Assembly (NCBI GenBank): GCA_903861005.1
Contig: CAIOSP010000142.1
Span: 1-55,301 of the forward strand
Direction of reading: 5' to 3'
Origin: an uncultured Pseudomonadota bacterium
Lineage (GTDB): Bacteria; Myxococcota_A; UBA796; GCA-2862545
Length of the DNA: 55,301 nucleotides
Part shown: positions 23,360 to 32,184 of the stretch, piece after piece
How positions within the stretch are numbered: the stretch's first letter is position 1
How the letters are laid out: every line of letters begins with the position of its first letter
Translations under genes and position numbers: made by a program
The notes under the pieces: model-generated
Told to the model about the DNA's origin: nothing
The model's input: only the letters and a program-made list of their open reading frames with translations
Databases searched by the model: none

Positions 23360-25876
23360 ATGCGCGCTTCGTTCGTTCTGGTCCTCGCGTTGGCGGGGTG
23401 CTCGGGTGTGTCTGGCGATGACTCGTCGGACAACCAGGCGCCCGCGTCTCCCGACGTCTCCCTGACGCCGCTCAAGCCCCGCACGGACGACGCGCTCCGC
23501 CTGGAGGTCGCAGGCGAGCTGATCGATCCGGACGGCGACGACGTGCGCCTGGCGGTCGAGTGGTCGGTCGACGGCACGGTCAAGGACAACCTCCAGGACG
23601 AGCTGGTGGTCTCCGAGAACGACACCGAGGTGGGCGAGCGCTGGACGGCGACGGTCACGGCCGTCGACTCGCACGGCCTCGCCAGCGAGCCTGTCGTGCT
23701 CGAAGTCCAGATCGACAACACCCCGCCCACCGTCACCCTGGCGGCCGATCCGCCGTCTCCGCCCGCGGGCGCGGGCGCGACGGTGATCGTCACGTCGAAC
23801 GACGATGACGGCGACGACGTTACCGTGGATCTCACGTGGTCGCTCAACGGCGTCGCGCGGCCGGATCTGGCGGGCGCGGTCACGCTGCCTGGCTCGCAGA
23901 CGGTGCGCGGTCAGGTGTGGTCGGTCCACGCCGTGCCGAACGACGGCCACGAGCACGGCGAGTCCGCCGATCTCGACATCACGATCGCGGACAGCCCGCC
24001 CGTGGTGACCTCGGCCACGGTGTCGCCCACGGGCCCGTCGGAGACGGACGTGATCACCGTCACCGCGAGCGCGTCGGACCCGGAAGGCGATCCGGTGCAC
24101 TTCGAGTACGCCTGGGTGGTGGACGGCGTGACTGTCCCCAACGCGACGGCCGACACGCTCGACGGCGCCTCGTTCAACAAGGGCCAGGTCATCCACGCGC
24201 TCGTCACCGCCTTGTCCGACCAGGGCGCTCGCAGCGCGCCGTTCGCGTCGAACGAGGTCACCGCGGTCAACACCGCGCCCAGCGCGTCGGCTGCGGCGAT
24301 CTCCCCGTCGGCGGGCAGCAAGGCCACCACCTTCAGCTGCAGCGCCACGGGCCTCGCGGACCTTGACCCGGCCGACTCGCCCACGTCCACCACCAGCTGG
24401 GCGGTCAACGGCCAGACGGTCGCGGCGACCGCCACGCTCGACGGGACGCACTTCTCTCGCGGCAATTCGCTGACCTGCACCGCCACGCCCACCGACGGTG
24501 TCGCCGGCGGCACGCCGCGTGTCTCTGCGCCGGTGGTGGTGGGGGACGCGCCGCCCACCCTCGCCTCGGTGACGTTGACCCCGGCCAGCCCCACGGCCAG
24601 CAGCGTGCTGCTCGCCACGCCCTCCGGCCCGTTCGATCTGGACGGGGACTCGGTCGGGTACCAGTACGCCTGGTACGTCAACGGGGTGCTGTCCTCCGGC
24701 TCGGGCGCGGCGCGCTCGGCGGCCGACCTGCACCGCGGCGATCTGGTCACGGTCGAGGTCACGCCGTTCGACGGCACGCTGACCGGCGTGCCTGCGAGCA
24801 GCGCGGCGGTGACCCTCGGCAACACCGCGCCGGCGATCCTGAGCCTGACCTTCTCGCCGGACCACCCCAACCGCTTCTCGCCGGTGGTGGTGTCGGCCTC
24901 CACGTTCGACCAGGACGGCGACACGGTGACCGCCCACTACGCGTGGACCGTGAACTCGGTCCCCGCGGGCTCTGACCAGGACACGCTCCCGGCCGGCCTG
25001 TTTGCGCGCGACGCGGTCGTCGGCGTGACCGTGCTGATCGACGACGGTCACGGCGGCGCCGACCAGGACTCGGCCACGACCACGATCGGCGACGCGCCGC
25101 CCACCGTGCCCAGCGTCACCCTCGATCCGTTTGACGCCATCTCGTCGGACGACCTGCTCTGCCAGCTCGACACGCCGTCGACGGACGCCGACGGTGACCC
25201 GGTGACCTACTCGTTCCATTGGTCCTGGAACGGTCACCCGTTCGACTACGGCACCAACACGTCGAACAGCAGCACCATGCCCGCTCGCTACACCGAGATC
25301 GGTGAGGACTGGCACTGCTGGGTGTCGGCGTCGGACGGCACGTACGCCACCGACTCGCCGCACCAGTCCGTGATCATCGCGTCGGTCCCGTGCGGCCTGA
25401 ACGCCACCGACAACGGCGACAGCGTCTGCGAGTGCGCGGTGAACTACCAGTGGTGCGACACCGCCCACTGGGACTGCTGCTACGTCGCCCCGACCACCGT
25501 CCGGGTGACGGTGGTGCGCGCCGTGATCGCCTCGCTGGACGGCAGCGGCCTGGAGTGGGACAGCTCGGTCCTCGGCTCGGGCTACGCGGCGCCGGACCCG
25601 TACGTGGACGTGTGGGGGAGCAACGTGCTCGCTGGGACCACGTCGATCTACAACGACACCTACACGCCGGCGTGGAATCAGTCGATCAGCGGCGCCGCGG
25701 TGTCCGCGGGGACCCGGATCGACTTCGACGTGTACGACGACGACCTCTTCTCGGACGAGTACATCGGCGGCATCGGCGTGACCTACGCCGAGGTCATGGC
25801 CCACCTGAACCAGGGTCAGTACACCCTGCACGGCACGGGCGTGATCGACCTGGTCGTGCGGTTCGACTCGCCCTGA
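23360..25876 (+). CDS. Large lipoprotein with Ig/PKD-like repeats and a C-terminal C2-like domain
   Basis: 838 residues. Signal peptide with lipobox L-A-G-C-S (Cys14 region). Residues about 30-670 hold roughly seven repeats of about 90 residues. Each has a P-P-x-V start, a D-x-D-G-D-x-V segment followed by Y-x-W-x-V-N-G, and a closing acidic strand; these resemble PKD/Ig-like modules with calcium-binding acidic loops. A Cys-rich bridge (N-G-D-S-V-C-E-C, W-C-D, D-C-C) leads to a C-terminal part of about 120 residues that looks like a C2 domain: V-T-V-V-R-A, A-P-D-P-Y-V-D-V-W, T-Y-T-P-A-W-N-Q, F-D-V-Y-D-D-D. C2 domains bind calcium and phospholipid. A surface or outer-membrane-associated adhesin-like role is inferred. 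Confidence 0.75.
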   Translation: MRASFVLVLALAGCSGVSGDDSSDNQAPASPDVSLTPLKPRTDDALRLEVAGELIDPDGDDVRLAVEWSVDGTVKDNLQDELVVSENDTEVGERWTATVTAVDSHGLASEPVVLEVQIDNTPPTVTLAADPPSPPAGAGATVIVTSNDDDGDDVTVDLTWSLNGVARPDLAGAVTLPGSQTVRGQVWSVHAVPNDGHEHGESADLDITIADSPPVVTSATVSPTGPSETDVITVTASASDPEGDPVHFEYAWVVDGVTVPNATADTLDGASFNKGQVIHALVTALSDQGARSAPFASNEVTAVNTAPSASAAAISPSAGSKATTFSCSATGLADLDPADSPTSTTSWAVNGQTVAATATLDGTHFSRGNSLTCTATPTDGVAGGTPRVSAPVVVGDAPPTLASVTLTPASPTASSVLLATPSGPFDLDGDSVGYQYAWYVNGVLSSGSGAARSAADLHRGDLVTVEVTPFDGTLTGVPASSAAVTLGNTAPAILSLTFSPDHPNRFSPVVVSASTFDQDGDTVTAHYAWTVNSVPAGSDQDTLPAGLFARDAVVGVTVLIDDGHGGADQDSATTTIGDAPPTVPSVTLDPFDAISSDDLLCQLDTPSTDADGDPVTYSFHWSWNGHPFDYGTNTSNSSTMPARYTEIGEDWHCWVSASDGTYATDSPHQSVIIASVPCGLNATDNGDSVCECAVNYQWCDTAHWDCCYVAPTTVRVTVVRAVIASLDGSGLEWDSSVLGSGYAAPDPYVDVWGSNVLAGTTSIYNDTYTPAWNQSISGAAVSAGTRIDFDVYDDDLFSDEYIGGIGVTYAEVMAHLNQGQYTLHGTGVIDLVVRFDSP

Positions 25877-25877
25877 C

Positions 25878-26507
25878 GTGACCCAACGCCGCGCCGTCGC
25901 CGTCTGCGTCTTCGCCAAGCCCCCGCAGCCAGGGGCCTGCAAGACGCGGCTGGCGGCGGTGGTCGGCGACGACGCGGCGGCCGAGGTGGCGCGCGCGATG
26001 CTGCTCGACACCTGGGACGTGGTGACGGCGGTGGACGGCGTCACGCCCATCTTGGCGACCACCGATCCGGCCGCGGACCACGGGCTGGGGCCGGTCACCG
26101 CCTGGGACCAGGGGGGAGGGGATCTGGGCGCGCGGCAGGTGCGGGTGCTGCAGCGCGCGCTCGTGGAGCACGACGCGGCCCTGGCCGTGGGCGCCGACAT
26201 CGGGTCGCTCACGCCCGAGCTTCTGGCAGGCGCCGTGGCGCAGCTGCGTGAGCACGCCGCGGTGCTCGGGCCCGCGGAGGACGGCGGCTACTGGATCCTT
26301 GGACTGACCCGGTGCCCGGACGACCTGCTCGACGGCGTGGCGTGGAGCGTGCAGTCGACCGGCGCTGAAGTGCTGGCGCGCCTGACCGCGCGGCTCGGCG
26401 ACGTGGCGATCGCGCCGACCGCGTGGGACGTCGACGAGCTCGCGGACCTGCGCCGCGCCGCGACCGGACCGGGTCGGCTGGGCGCGGTCGCGCGTCAGTT
26501 GATGTAG
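25878..26507 (+). CDS. DUF2064/TIGR04282-family glycosyltransferase-like protein
   Basis: 209 residues, GTG start one base after the stop of the large lipoprotein. V-F-A-K-P-P-Q-P-G-A-C-K-T-R-L near the N-terminus is the signature of this family (usually FxKxPxxGxxKTRL). It is followed by G-A-D-I-G-S-L (usually GxDxPxL) and by G-P-A-E-D-G-G-Y-W-I-L-G-L. The fold is that of GT-A nucleotidyl/glycosyl transferases. The family sits near cell-surface or aminoglycoside biosynthesis genes, but the reaction is not settled. Close spacing suggests cotranscription with the lipoprotein. Confidence 0.85.
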   Translation: MTQRRAVAVCVFAKPPQPGACKTRLAAVVGDDAAAEVARAMLLDTWDVVTAVDGVTPILATTDPAADHGLGPVTAWDQGGGDLGARQVRVLQRALVEHDAALAVGADIGSLTPELLAGAVAQLREHAAVLGPAEDGGYWILGLTRCPDDLLDGVAWSVQSTGAEVLARLTARLGDVAIAPTAWDVDELADLRRAATGPGRLGAVARQLM

Positions 26508-26516
26508 GCGGCGTCG

Positions 26517-26918
26517 CTAGGAGGCGAAACCGTCGTCCTTGGGCGGCGCGCCGGCGTCCCACGATCCCTCGCAGTCCTGCCAGCCGCGGGTGCCGCCCCC
26601 GAGGGAGAGGGTGTTCGTGTAGCCCATCTCGGCCAGCGATCGCGCCGCGAGGGCCGACCGGAAGCCGCCGCCGCAGATCAGGATGAGCTCGGCGTCCGGG
26701 TCCGGGAAGCGCCGCTCGACGTCGCGCTCGAGCACGCCGCGGCCGAGGTGGACGGAGCCGGGGATGCGCCCGGCCTCCCACTCGCGGTCCTCACGGACAT
26801 CGACGAGCAACGGGGACTCTCCAGCCGCCAGGCGCGCCTGGACCTCGGTGGCGGTGGTCTCGCGGACGGCGGCGCGGGCCGCGTCGGTGACGGTCAGGAA
26901 GCGGGGGCTGTGCTTCAT
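26517..26918 (-). CDS. Rhodanese-domain protein
   Basis: 133 residues, a single rhodanese domain with a short N-terminal extension. L-L-V-D-V-R-E-D-R-E-W at 38-48, G-R-I-P-G-S-V-H-L at 50-58, and the active-site loop C-G-G-G-F-R with Cys82. This persulfide-forming cysteine and six-residue loop are typical of sulfurtransferases such as GlpE/PspE-like proteins. No signal peptide, so cytoplasmic sulfur transfer is expected; donor and acceptor are unknown. The gene overlaps nothing and converges with the glycosyltransferase-like gene. Confidence 0.9.
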   Translation of the reverse strand: MKHSPRFLTVTDAARAAVRETTATEVQARLAAGESPLLVDVREDREWEAGRIPGSVHLGRGVLERDVERRFPDPDAELILICGGGFRSALAARSLAEMGYTNTLSLGGGTRGWQDCEGSWDAGAPPKDDGFAS

Positions 26919-27028
26919 CGGGGGGGCTCCTATTGGCTTTGTGCTTGTCAACCGTTCGTCGTAGTGGCCCCTTTCGGGTCAAGGAATGTATAGTGCGCCC
27001 ACCCCCCCTCGGGCTCTCCGGAGGCGCC

Positions 27029-28744
27029 GTGCTCCGTCCGCTCATCCTGTCCTCGCTCTTCTTCGTCGCTTCGCCCGCTTTCGCCGTCGACAGGCATCCG
27101 CCTGGCGAGCGGATCGAGCAGGCGCTGTCCGCCCAGATCACCCAAGATGGCCTGGACCAGCTCGAAGACGTGATCGTCGACGTGGTCCCCACGCTGATCC
27201 CCGCGGACGCGCTGGCCATCCCCGACATCCACGTGGACGTCACCGTGGCGCAGGTCGACCTGACCAACGCCAACGCGACGATCGACGTGAACAGCGTGAA
27301 CCTCGTCCCCAAGCCCGGCGTGCTGGAGATGACCCTCAACGCGAACCTGCTGCTGGGCTCGGCCGCCGACCCCTACCAGATGCACATCGCGACGCTGTTC
27401 GACTGGTGCAATGACCCCGGTCACCTCACCGCGAACGTCTCGCTCAAGCTCAACGTCACCATCTCGGTCGTCACCCTCCCGGGCGGCGAGCGCGCGTTTG
27501 ACGTGAACATCGACCTGCCGGGCAACGGCGTGGCGGTGAACAGCCTGAACGTGTCCGGTGCGTGCGACACGGCGCTGAACATCGTCGGCAACGCCCTCAA
27601 GGACGTGCTGGTCAACTCGGTGCTGCTGCCGCAGATCCAGCCGCTGATCTCGAGCCTCGGCCCGACCATCGAGAACGCGCTCAAGGCCGCCTCGATCAAC
27701 CAGTCGCTGGACCTGCTGGGCCACACGATCGACCTGCAGCTGCTCCCCAAGCAGGTCTTCATCACGACCAACGGCATCGAGATCCAGCTGTCGGGTGGCG
27801 CCAGCGCGCCTGAGCAGGACTCGTGCATCGCCGACCACGATCCGGGCGGCAGCCTCAAGACCGACACGCCCGTGCCGGGGATCGGCCTCGCGCCGGCGGA
27901 CCTGGCGATCGGCGCGTACGTCTCGGATGACTTCATCAACGAGGTCCTCTACGCGGCGTTCCGAAGCGGCGTGCTCTGCGTCAACGTCGACAAGGACTTG
28001 GTGGGCAGCGCGCTGCCCATCGCGCTGGACTCCTCGCTGATCCCGCTGATCGGCGGCCAGGAGTACAACGCGATCATCCCGGCCACCGCGGCGCCGCTGA
28101 TCATCCACACGAACCCCGGCAAGGTGCCGACCGTCATCGTCGACGGCGCCCATGACGTGGGCATCCGCCTGCAAGAGTTCAACCTCGCGTTCGTCACCGA
28201 TGTGGAGGCCCGTCAGGCCACCGTCATCGGCCTGAACATGGACGCGAACATCGGCATCGACCTGCCCTTCGACGGCGTGACCGGCGAACTGGCGATCAGC
28301 CTCGACGACGTGAAGGCCTCGAACTTCCACTTCACGACCACCCAGGCGCTGGTCCCGGGCACGGAAGCGGGCATCGAGACCTCGTTCAGCGGCCTGCTCG
28401 ACACCATCCTGGGCGCGGCGCTCGGCGGTCTGTCCGACAGCCTCGCGTTCACGCTCCCCAGCCTCTCTGGCCTCGGCCTCACCCAGCTCGACATCGGGCC
28501 GGGCGGCGACCAGCAGGACTGGCTCCTCGCCAAGGTCGGCCTCGGCCTCGTCAGCTACGGCGGCGGCACCGACACGGGCGCTGGCGGCGCGGGCGGCTGT
28601 GGTGGCTGCGGTGGTTCGGGCGGCTGCGGCGGCGCGAGCTGCGCCAGCGGCGGCGGTTGCTCGGCGAACGGCGGGATGATCCCCGGCGCTCCCCTGTACG
28701 TCTTCATCCCCCTGTGGCTGCTGCGTCGTCGTCGCGACGTCTGA
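27029..28744 (+). CDS. Exported TULIP/BPI-like protein with MYXO-CTERM-like anchor
   Basis: 571 residues from GTG preceded by CCGGAGG. Signal peptide L-R-P-L-I-L-S-S-L-F-F-V-A-S-P-A-F-A. The start of the mature protein, A-Q-I-T-Q-D-G-L-D-Q-L-E, followed by I-P-D-I and long amphipathic beta strands with V-D-V-T-V, resembles the opening of BPI/LBP-type (TULIP) lipid-binding barrels. The C-terminus has a Gly/Cys-rich stretch (about 515-550), a hydrophobic segment P-L-Y-V-F-I-P-L-W-L-L and a final R-R-R-R-D-V. This is the three-part layout of MYXO-CTERM/GlyGly-CTERM sorting tails, so surface anchoring is likely. A lipid-binding role is inference from the fold resemblance. Confidence 0.65.
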   Translation: MLRPLILSSLFFVASPAFAVDRHPPGERIEQALSAQITQDGLDQLEDVIVDVVPTLIPADALAIPDIHVDVTVAQVDLTNANATIDVNSVNLVPKPGVLEMTLNANLLLGSAADPYQMHIATLFDWCNDPGHLTANVSLKLNVTISVVTLPGGERAFDVNIDLPGNGVAVNSLNVSGACDTALNIVGNALKDVLVNSVLLPQIQPLISSLGPTIENALKAASINQSLDLLGHTIDLQLLPKQVFITTNGIEIQLSGGASAPEQDSCIADHDPGGSLKTDTPVPGIGLAPADLAIGAYVSDDFINEVLYAAFRSGVLCVNVDKDLVGSALPIALDSSLIPLIGGQEYNAIIPATAAPLIIHTNPGKVPTVIVDGAHDVGIRLQEFNLAFVTDVEARQATVIGLNMDANIGIDLPFDGVTGELAISLDDVKASNFHFTTTQALVPGTEAGIETSFSGLLDTILGAALGGLSDSLAFTLPSLSGLGLTQLDIGPGGDQQDWLLAKVGLGLVSYGGGTDTGAGGAGGCGGCGGSGGCGGASCASGGGCSANGGMIPGAPLYVFIPLWLLRRRRDV

Positions 28745-28765
28745 GCGCCGAGGAGCCTAGAGCCC

Positions 28766-29848
28766 TTGTCTCGCATCGTGCTGGCAGGCGGCGGCACCGG
28801 GGGCCATGTGTACCCGGCGTTGGCCATTGGCGACGTCTTGCGGTCACATGGCCACACGGTGCTCTACTACGGTGACGGGGGCCGCCTGGAGGCCCGCGTG
28901 GCCCCGCAGCGGGGCTACACGTTCCGCCCGGTCGAGGCCGCGCAGTACCCGCGCGGCGGGCTGGTGGGCCGCGTCAAGTTCGCCCTGGCGCTGCTCAAGG
29001 GCATCGTCGCGGTGCGGCGCATGCTCAAGCAGGACAAGGTCGACGCGGTGCTTGGCGTCGGCGGCTACATCGCAGCACCCACCGTGCTGGCCGCGGCGTC
29101 GCTGGGCATCCCGCGCGTCATCCACGAGGCGAACGTCGTGCCGGGCATGGCGAACCAGCTCTGCGCGCGCGTGGCGGACCGGGTGCTGCTGACCTACGCG
29201 GCCACGGCGTCGCGGATCAAGAGCAGCGCGCCCAAGGTCGTGGTCGGCGTGCCGGTCAACCGGGCGCTGCTCGGTGGCGATCGCGCGGCGGCCGCCGCTC
29301 GTTATGGCCTGGACCCGCACTGTGTCACCGTGCTGTTCGTCGGCGGGTCGCTGGGCGCGGCGCGCCTCAACGACCTGGCGATCGCCCTGTCGCGCGACCC
29401 GTCGCGCGGCGACGTGCAGATCCTGCACCTGACCGGCCCCAAGTACGAGGCCGACGTGCGGGCCGGCTACGGCACCGTGCCGCCCGGCGTGTCGGTGGTT
29501 GGGTACGAGGACCAGATGGCCTTCGCCTACGCCATGGGCGATCTCGTCGTCGCGCGGGCCGGATCGTCCACACTGGCGGAGCTGGCCGCGGCTGGGTGCC
29601 CGTCGCTCTTGGTGCCCAGCCCCAACGTCACCGAGAACCACCAGGAAGAGAACGCGCGCGGCCTGGAGGCGGCGGGCGCCGCGGCCGTCGTGGTCGAGCA
29701 CGGCTGGGACGTGGCAGCGAACGTGCGCTTGATCGTCGACCTGATGGCCGACCCCGTCCGGCTCGCCGCGATGCGCACAGCCGCGCTCGGGTGCGCGCGC
29801 CTGGACGCCGCCGAGCGCGCCGCGGACGTGGTCGAGGGCCTGCTCTAG
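28766..29848 (+). CDS. murG: MurG, lipid II-forming N-acetylglucosaminyltransferase
   Basis: 360 residues, standard length. Begins S-R-I-V-L-A-G-G-G-T-G-G-H-V-Y-P-A-L, the MurG lipid-binding G-loop signature. Further motifs: V-G-G-Y, H-E-A-N-V-V-P-G-M-A-N, F-V-G-G-S-L-G-A and R-A-G-S-S-T-L-A-E-L, the donor-binding loop. It transfers GlcNAc from UDP-GlcNAc to lipid I on the inner face of the cytoplasmic membrane. TTG start with GAGGAG about 11 bases upstream. It stands apart from other division and cell-wall genes, next to the lipid transport locus. It could be the only copy or a paralogue; the window cannot tell. Confidence 0.95.
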   Translation: MSRIVLAGGGTGGHVYPALAIGDVLRSHGHTVLYYGDGGRLEARVAPQRGYTFRPVEAAQYPRGGLVGRVKFALALLKGIVAVRRMLKQDKVDAVLGVGGYIAAPTVLAAASLGIPRVIHEANVVPGMANQLCARVADRVLLTYAATASRIKSSAPKVVVGVPVNRALLGGDRAAAAARYGLDPHCVTVLFVGGSLGAARLNDLAIALSRDPSRGDVQILHLTGPKYEADVRAGYGTVPPGVSVVGYEDQMAFAYAMGDLVVARAGSSTLAELAAAGCPSLLVPSPNVTENHQEENARGLEAAGAAAVVVEHGWDVAANVRLIVDLMADPVRLAAMRTAALGCARLDAAERAADVVEGLL

Positions 29849-29852
29849 GCCG

Positions 29853-30629
29853 CTACCAGCGGTGGCCCAGGTTGCGCTCCAGGAAGCGCTTCACGACCGG
29901 GTCGGTGGAGTGTACGAACTTCGACGTCTCCTGGTACGCCACCAGCTTGCCCTTCCACAGCATGCCCACGCGGTCGGCGATGGCCTCGGCGGAGACGATG
30001 TCGTGGGTGATCACGATGAACGTGATGCCCAGCGCCGCCTTCATCTTGCCGATCAGCTCGTCGATGGTGTCGGACGTGAGCGGGTCGAGGCCGCTGTTCG
30101 GCTCGTCGAACAGGACGATCTCGGGCTCCATGATGATGGCGCGCGCCAGCCCGACGCGCTTGCGCTGACCGCCCGACAGCGCGGGCGTGGGGCGGTCGTA
30201 CAGGCCCTTGAGCTCGACCAGCGCGAGCTTCTCTTCGGCCTTGGCCCGGCGCTCCTCGGCGCTCATGGTCGTGTGGTGGAGCAGGGGGAAGGCGACGTTG
30301 TCGCCGGCGCTCATGCTGTCGAACAGGGCGCCGTCCTGAAAGAGCATCCCGAAGCGGCGGCGCGTGGCGTACTTCAGCTTCTCGTTGGCCACGGCCATGT
30401 CGACGTCGCCGATCCAGACGTGGCCGGAGTCAGGCTGGAGCAGGCCGACCAGGTGCTTGAGCAGCACGGACTTGCCCGTGCCCGACGGGCCGATGATCGC
30501 GGTGGTGCGGCCGCGCTCGAACGACATGGACACGTCGTCGAGTACGATCAGATCGCCGAAGCGCTTGCTGACGTTCTCAAGCCGGATGATCGCGTCCTGG
30601 TGCGGGATGATGTCGACGTTGTCCGTCAT
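29853..30629 (-). CDS. mlaF: MlaF-like ABC transporter ATPase
   Basis: 258 residues. Walker A G-P-S-G-T-G-K-S, signature L-S-G-G-Q-R-K-R, Walker B I-V-L-F-D-E-P followed by N-S-G-L-D-P, and H-loop I-T-H-D, all intact. This signature with N-S-G-L-D-P is characteristic of the MlaF/Mkl group, which powers retrograde (or anterograde) phospholipid transport between inner and outer membranes. ATG overlaps the stop of the permease gene upstream (ATGA). It is the last gene of a three-gene operon with two MlaE-like permeases. Confidence 0.92.
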   Translation of the reverse strand: MTDNVDIIPHQDAIIRLENVSKRFGDLIVLDDVSMSFERGRTTAIIGPSGTGKSVLLKHLVGLLQPDSGHVWIGDVDMAVANEKLKYATRRRFGMLFQDGALFDSMSAGDNVAFPLLHHTTMSAEERRAKAEEKLALVELKGLYDRPTPALSGGQRKRVGLARAIIMEPEIVLFDEPNSGLDPLTSDTIDELIGKMKAALGITFIVITHDIVSAEAIADRVGMLWKGKLVAYQETSKFVHSTDPVVKRFLERNLGHRW

Positions 30630-31363
30630 CCGTAGGCGACCTCGCTCACGAAGTAGTTGAGGATCGCGCAGCACACTGCGGAGATCACGACCGCGGCGTT
30701 GGTCGCGCGTCCGACGCCCGCGGGGCCGGGCGGGCTGGTGAAGCCGCAGAAGCAGCTCACCGCACAGATGAACGACCCGAACAGGCCACCCTTGATGCCT
30801 GCGACCATCAGGTCCGTGCCGGAGGTGGTGTTCCAGACCAGCGCCAGGAAGGGTCCGCCGGGCTCGCCCAGTTGGTAGACCGTCACCAGCCACGCCGAGC
30901 CGATGAGCGTGGCGATGCTGATGATCGTGAGGGCAGGGAGCACGAGCACGATGCCCAGGAAGCGCGGCGTCACAAGGTAGACGTAGGGGTCGACGGCCAT
31001 GACCTCGAGGGCGTCGATCTGCTCTCGGATGCGCATGACCGCGATCTGGGACGCCATCTCCGTGCCCGCCTTCGCCGACACCATGGCTGCCACCATGATC
31101 GGCGCGAGCTCCCGGACGCCGGCCAACCCGACGAACATGCCGAGCATCTGCTGGGCGCCCATCGGTCGGAAGGCGACGTAGCCCTGGAGCGCCAGGTTGG
31201 TGCCCACGAAGAAGCTGATCACCAGCAGGATCGGCAGGCTGCGGACGCCGATCCGGTAGGCCTCCTCGATGGTGCGGGCGACGGGCAGCTTGTGGGTGAA
31301 CGAGGAGCGCACGACGCGCCCCGCGAAGATCCCGAACTGGCCCAGCGTGAGGAGCGTGTTCAT
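30626..31363 (-). CDS. mlaE: MlaE-like permease (copy 1)
   Basis: 245 residues with about five membrane segments. Typical MlaE/YrbE sequence: N-L-A-L-Q-G-Y, G-V-R-E-L-A-P-I-M-V-A-A-M-V-S-A-K-A-G-T-E-M-A, R-I-R-E-Q-I-D-A-L-E-V-M-A-V-D-P and R-F-L-G. It forms the membrane core of the Mla transporter that passes phospholipid between MlaD and the bilayer. Starts one base into the stop of the second permease gene and overlaps the ATPase gene by four bases, so all three are tightly coupled. Confidence 0.93.
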   Translation of the reverse strand: MNTLLTLGQFGIFAGRVVRSSFTHKLPVARTIEEAYRIGVRSLPILLVISFFVGTNLALQGYVAFRPMGAQQMLGMFVGLAGVRELAPIMVAAMVSAKAGTEMASQIAVMRIREQIDALEVMAVDPYVYLVTPRFLGIVLVLPALTIISIATLIGSAWLVTVYQLGEPGGPFLALVWNTTSGTDLMVAGIKGGLFGSFICAVSCFCGFTSPPGPAGVGRATNAAVVISAVCCAILNYFVSEVAYG

Positions 31364-32118
31364 CAGCCCCGTCCGTACAGCGCGCTGGTGAGGAAGTAGT
31401 TGGCGATGACGAACGAGGTCACGGCGATGACCACGGTGTCGTTGACCGCGCGACCGACGCCCGCCGCGCCCCCGGAGGCGAAGTAGCCCTTCCAGGTGGC
31501 GACCAGCCCGATGATCCCACCAAACACGGTGGTCTTGAGGATCCCGCCGCCCAGGTCCATCGGCTTGGAGAGCGCCCAGAGGTTGGCCCAGAACACGCCG
31601 TTCGTCTCGCCGCGGAACACGACCGCGACCAACCAGCCGCCCATCACGCCCGACACCGCGCCGACCAGATCCAGGATGGGCGTGGCGATCAGCGCCGCCG
31701 CCACCCGCGGGACGATGTGCACCTTGAGGGGATCGATCCCCATCACCTCGGTCGCGTCGAGCTCCTCGCGGATCCGCATGGCGCCGATCTCAGCGGCGAA
31801 CGCGCTGCCACCTTGCGCCGCGACGAGCACGCTCGCCAGCACCGGCGCCAGCTCGCGAAACACCGCCACGCCCACCAGCGACGACAGCAGCCGTTGGGCG
31901 CCGAACAGCGTGAAGATCTGCAGGCCCTGAAGCGCGAGCACCATGCCCGCCGGGAAGGTCACCGCGATCACCGGGAGCGCGCAGCGCGTGGCGAGCAGCC
32001 ACAGCTGGTGGGCGCCCTCCGACAGGGGCCACCGGGTGGTGAAGAGCCGCAGCAGCACCGCGCCGGAGAATCGACCAAAGCTGCCGAGGGCGCGGAATCG
32101 ATCCCACAACTCGTCCAC
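31363..32118 (-). CDS. MlaE-like permease (copy 2)
   Basis: 251 residues from a GTG with CGGAG six bases upstream. The frame is open to 32259, but that would overlap the divergent gene by 75 bases and the added residues are not MlaE-like. Core motifs: P-A-G-M-V-L-A-L-Q-G, F-R-E-L-A-P-V-L-A-S-V-L-V-A-A-Q-G-G-S-A-F-A, R-I-R-E-E-L-D-A-T-E-V-M-G-I-D-P. It differs clearly from copy 1 (an A-Q-G-G-S-A instead of S-A-K-A-G-T), so the transporter may use a heterodimeric permease, as YrbEA/YrbEB do in actinobacterial Mce systems. First gene of its operon. Confidence 0.85.
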   Translation of the reverse strand: MDELWDRFRALGSFGRFSGAVLLRLFTTRWPLSEGAHQLWLLATRCALPVIAVTFPAGMVLALQGLQIFTLFGAQRLLSSLVGVAVFRELAPVLASVLVAAQGGSAFAAEIGAMRIREELDATEVMGIDPLKVHIVPRVAAALIATPILDLVGAVSGVMGGWLVAVVFRGETNGVFWANLWALSKPMDLGGGILKTTVFGGIIGLVATWKGYFASGGAAGVGRAVNDTVVIAVTSFVIANYFLTSALYGRG

Positions 32119-32184
32119 GGGCGCTCCGTCGCCGATGGGATACTTCGGCGCTGACAGCGGGGCGACCCGCAAGGCGGAGGCAAC

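Noticed and set aside
23312-26212. 966-codon minus-strand frame opposite the Ig-like lipoprotein
   Set aside because: The translation is dominated by Arg, Val, Gly and Asp, with no signal peptide or known motif, and it runs over parts of two plus-strand genes.
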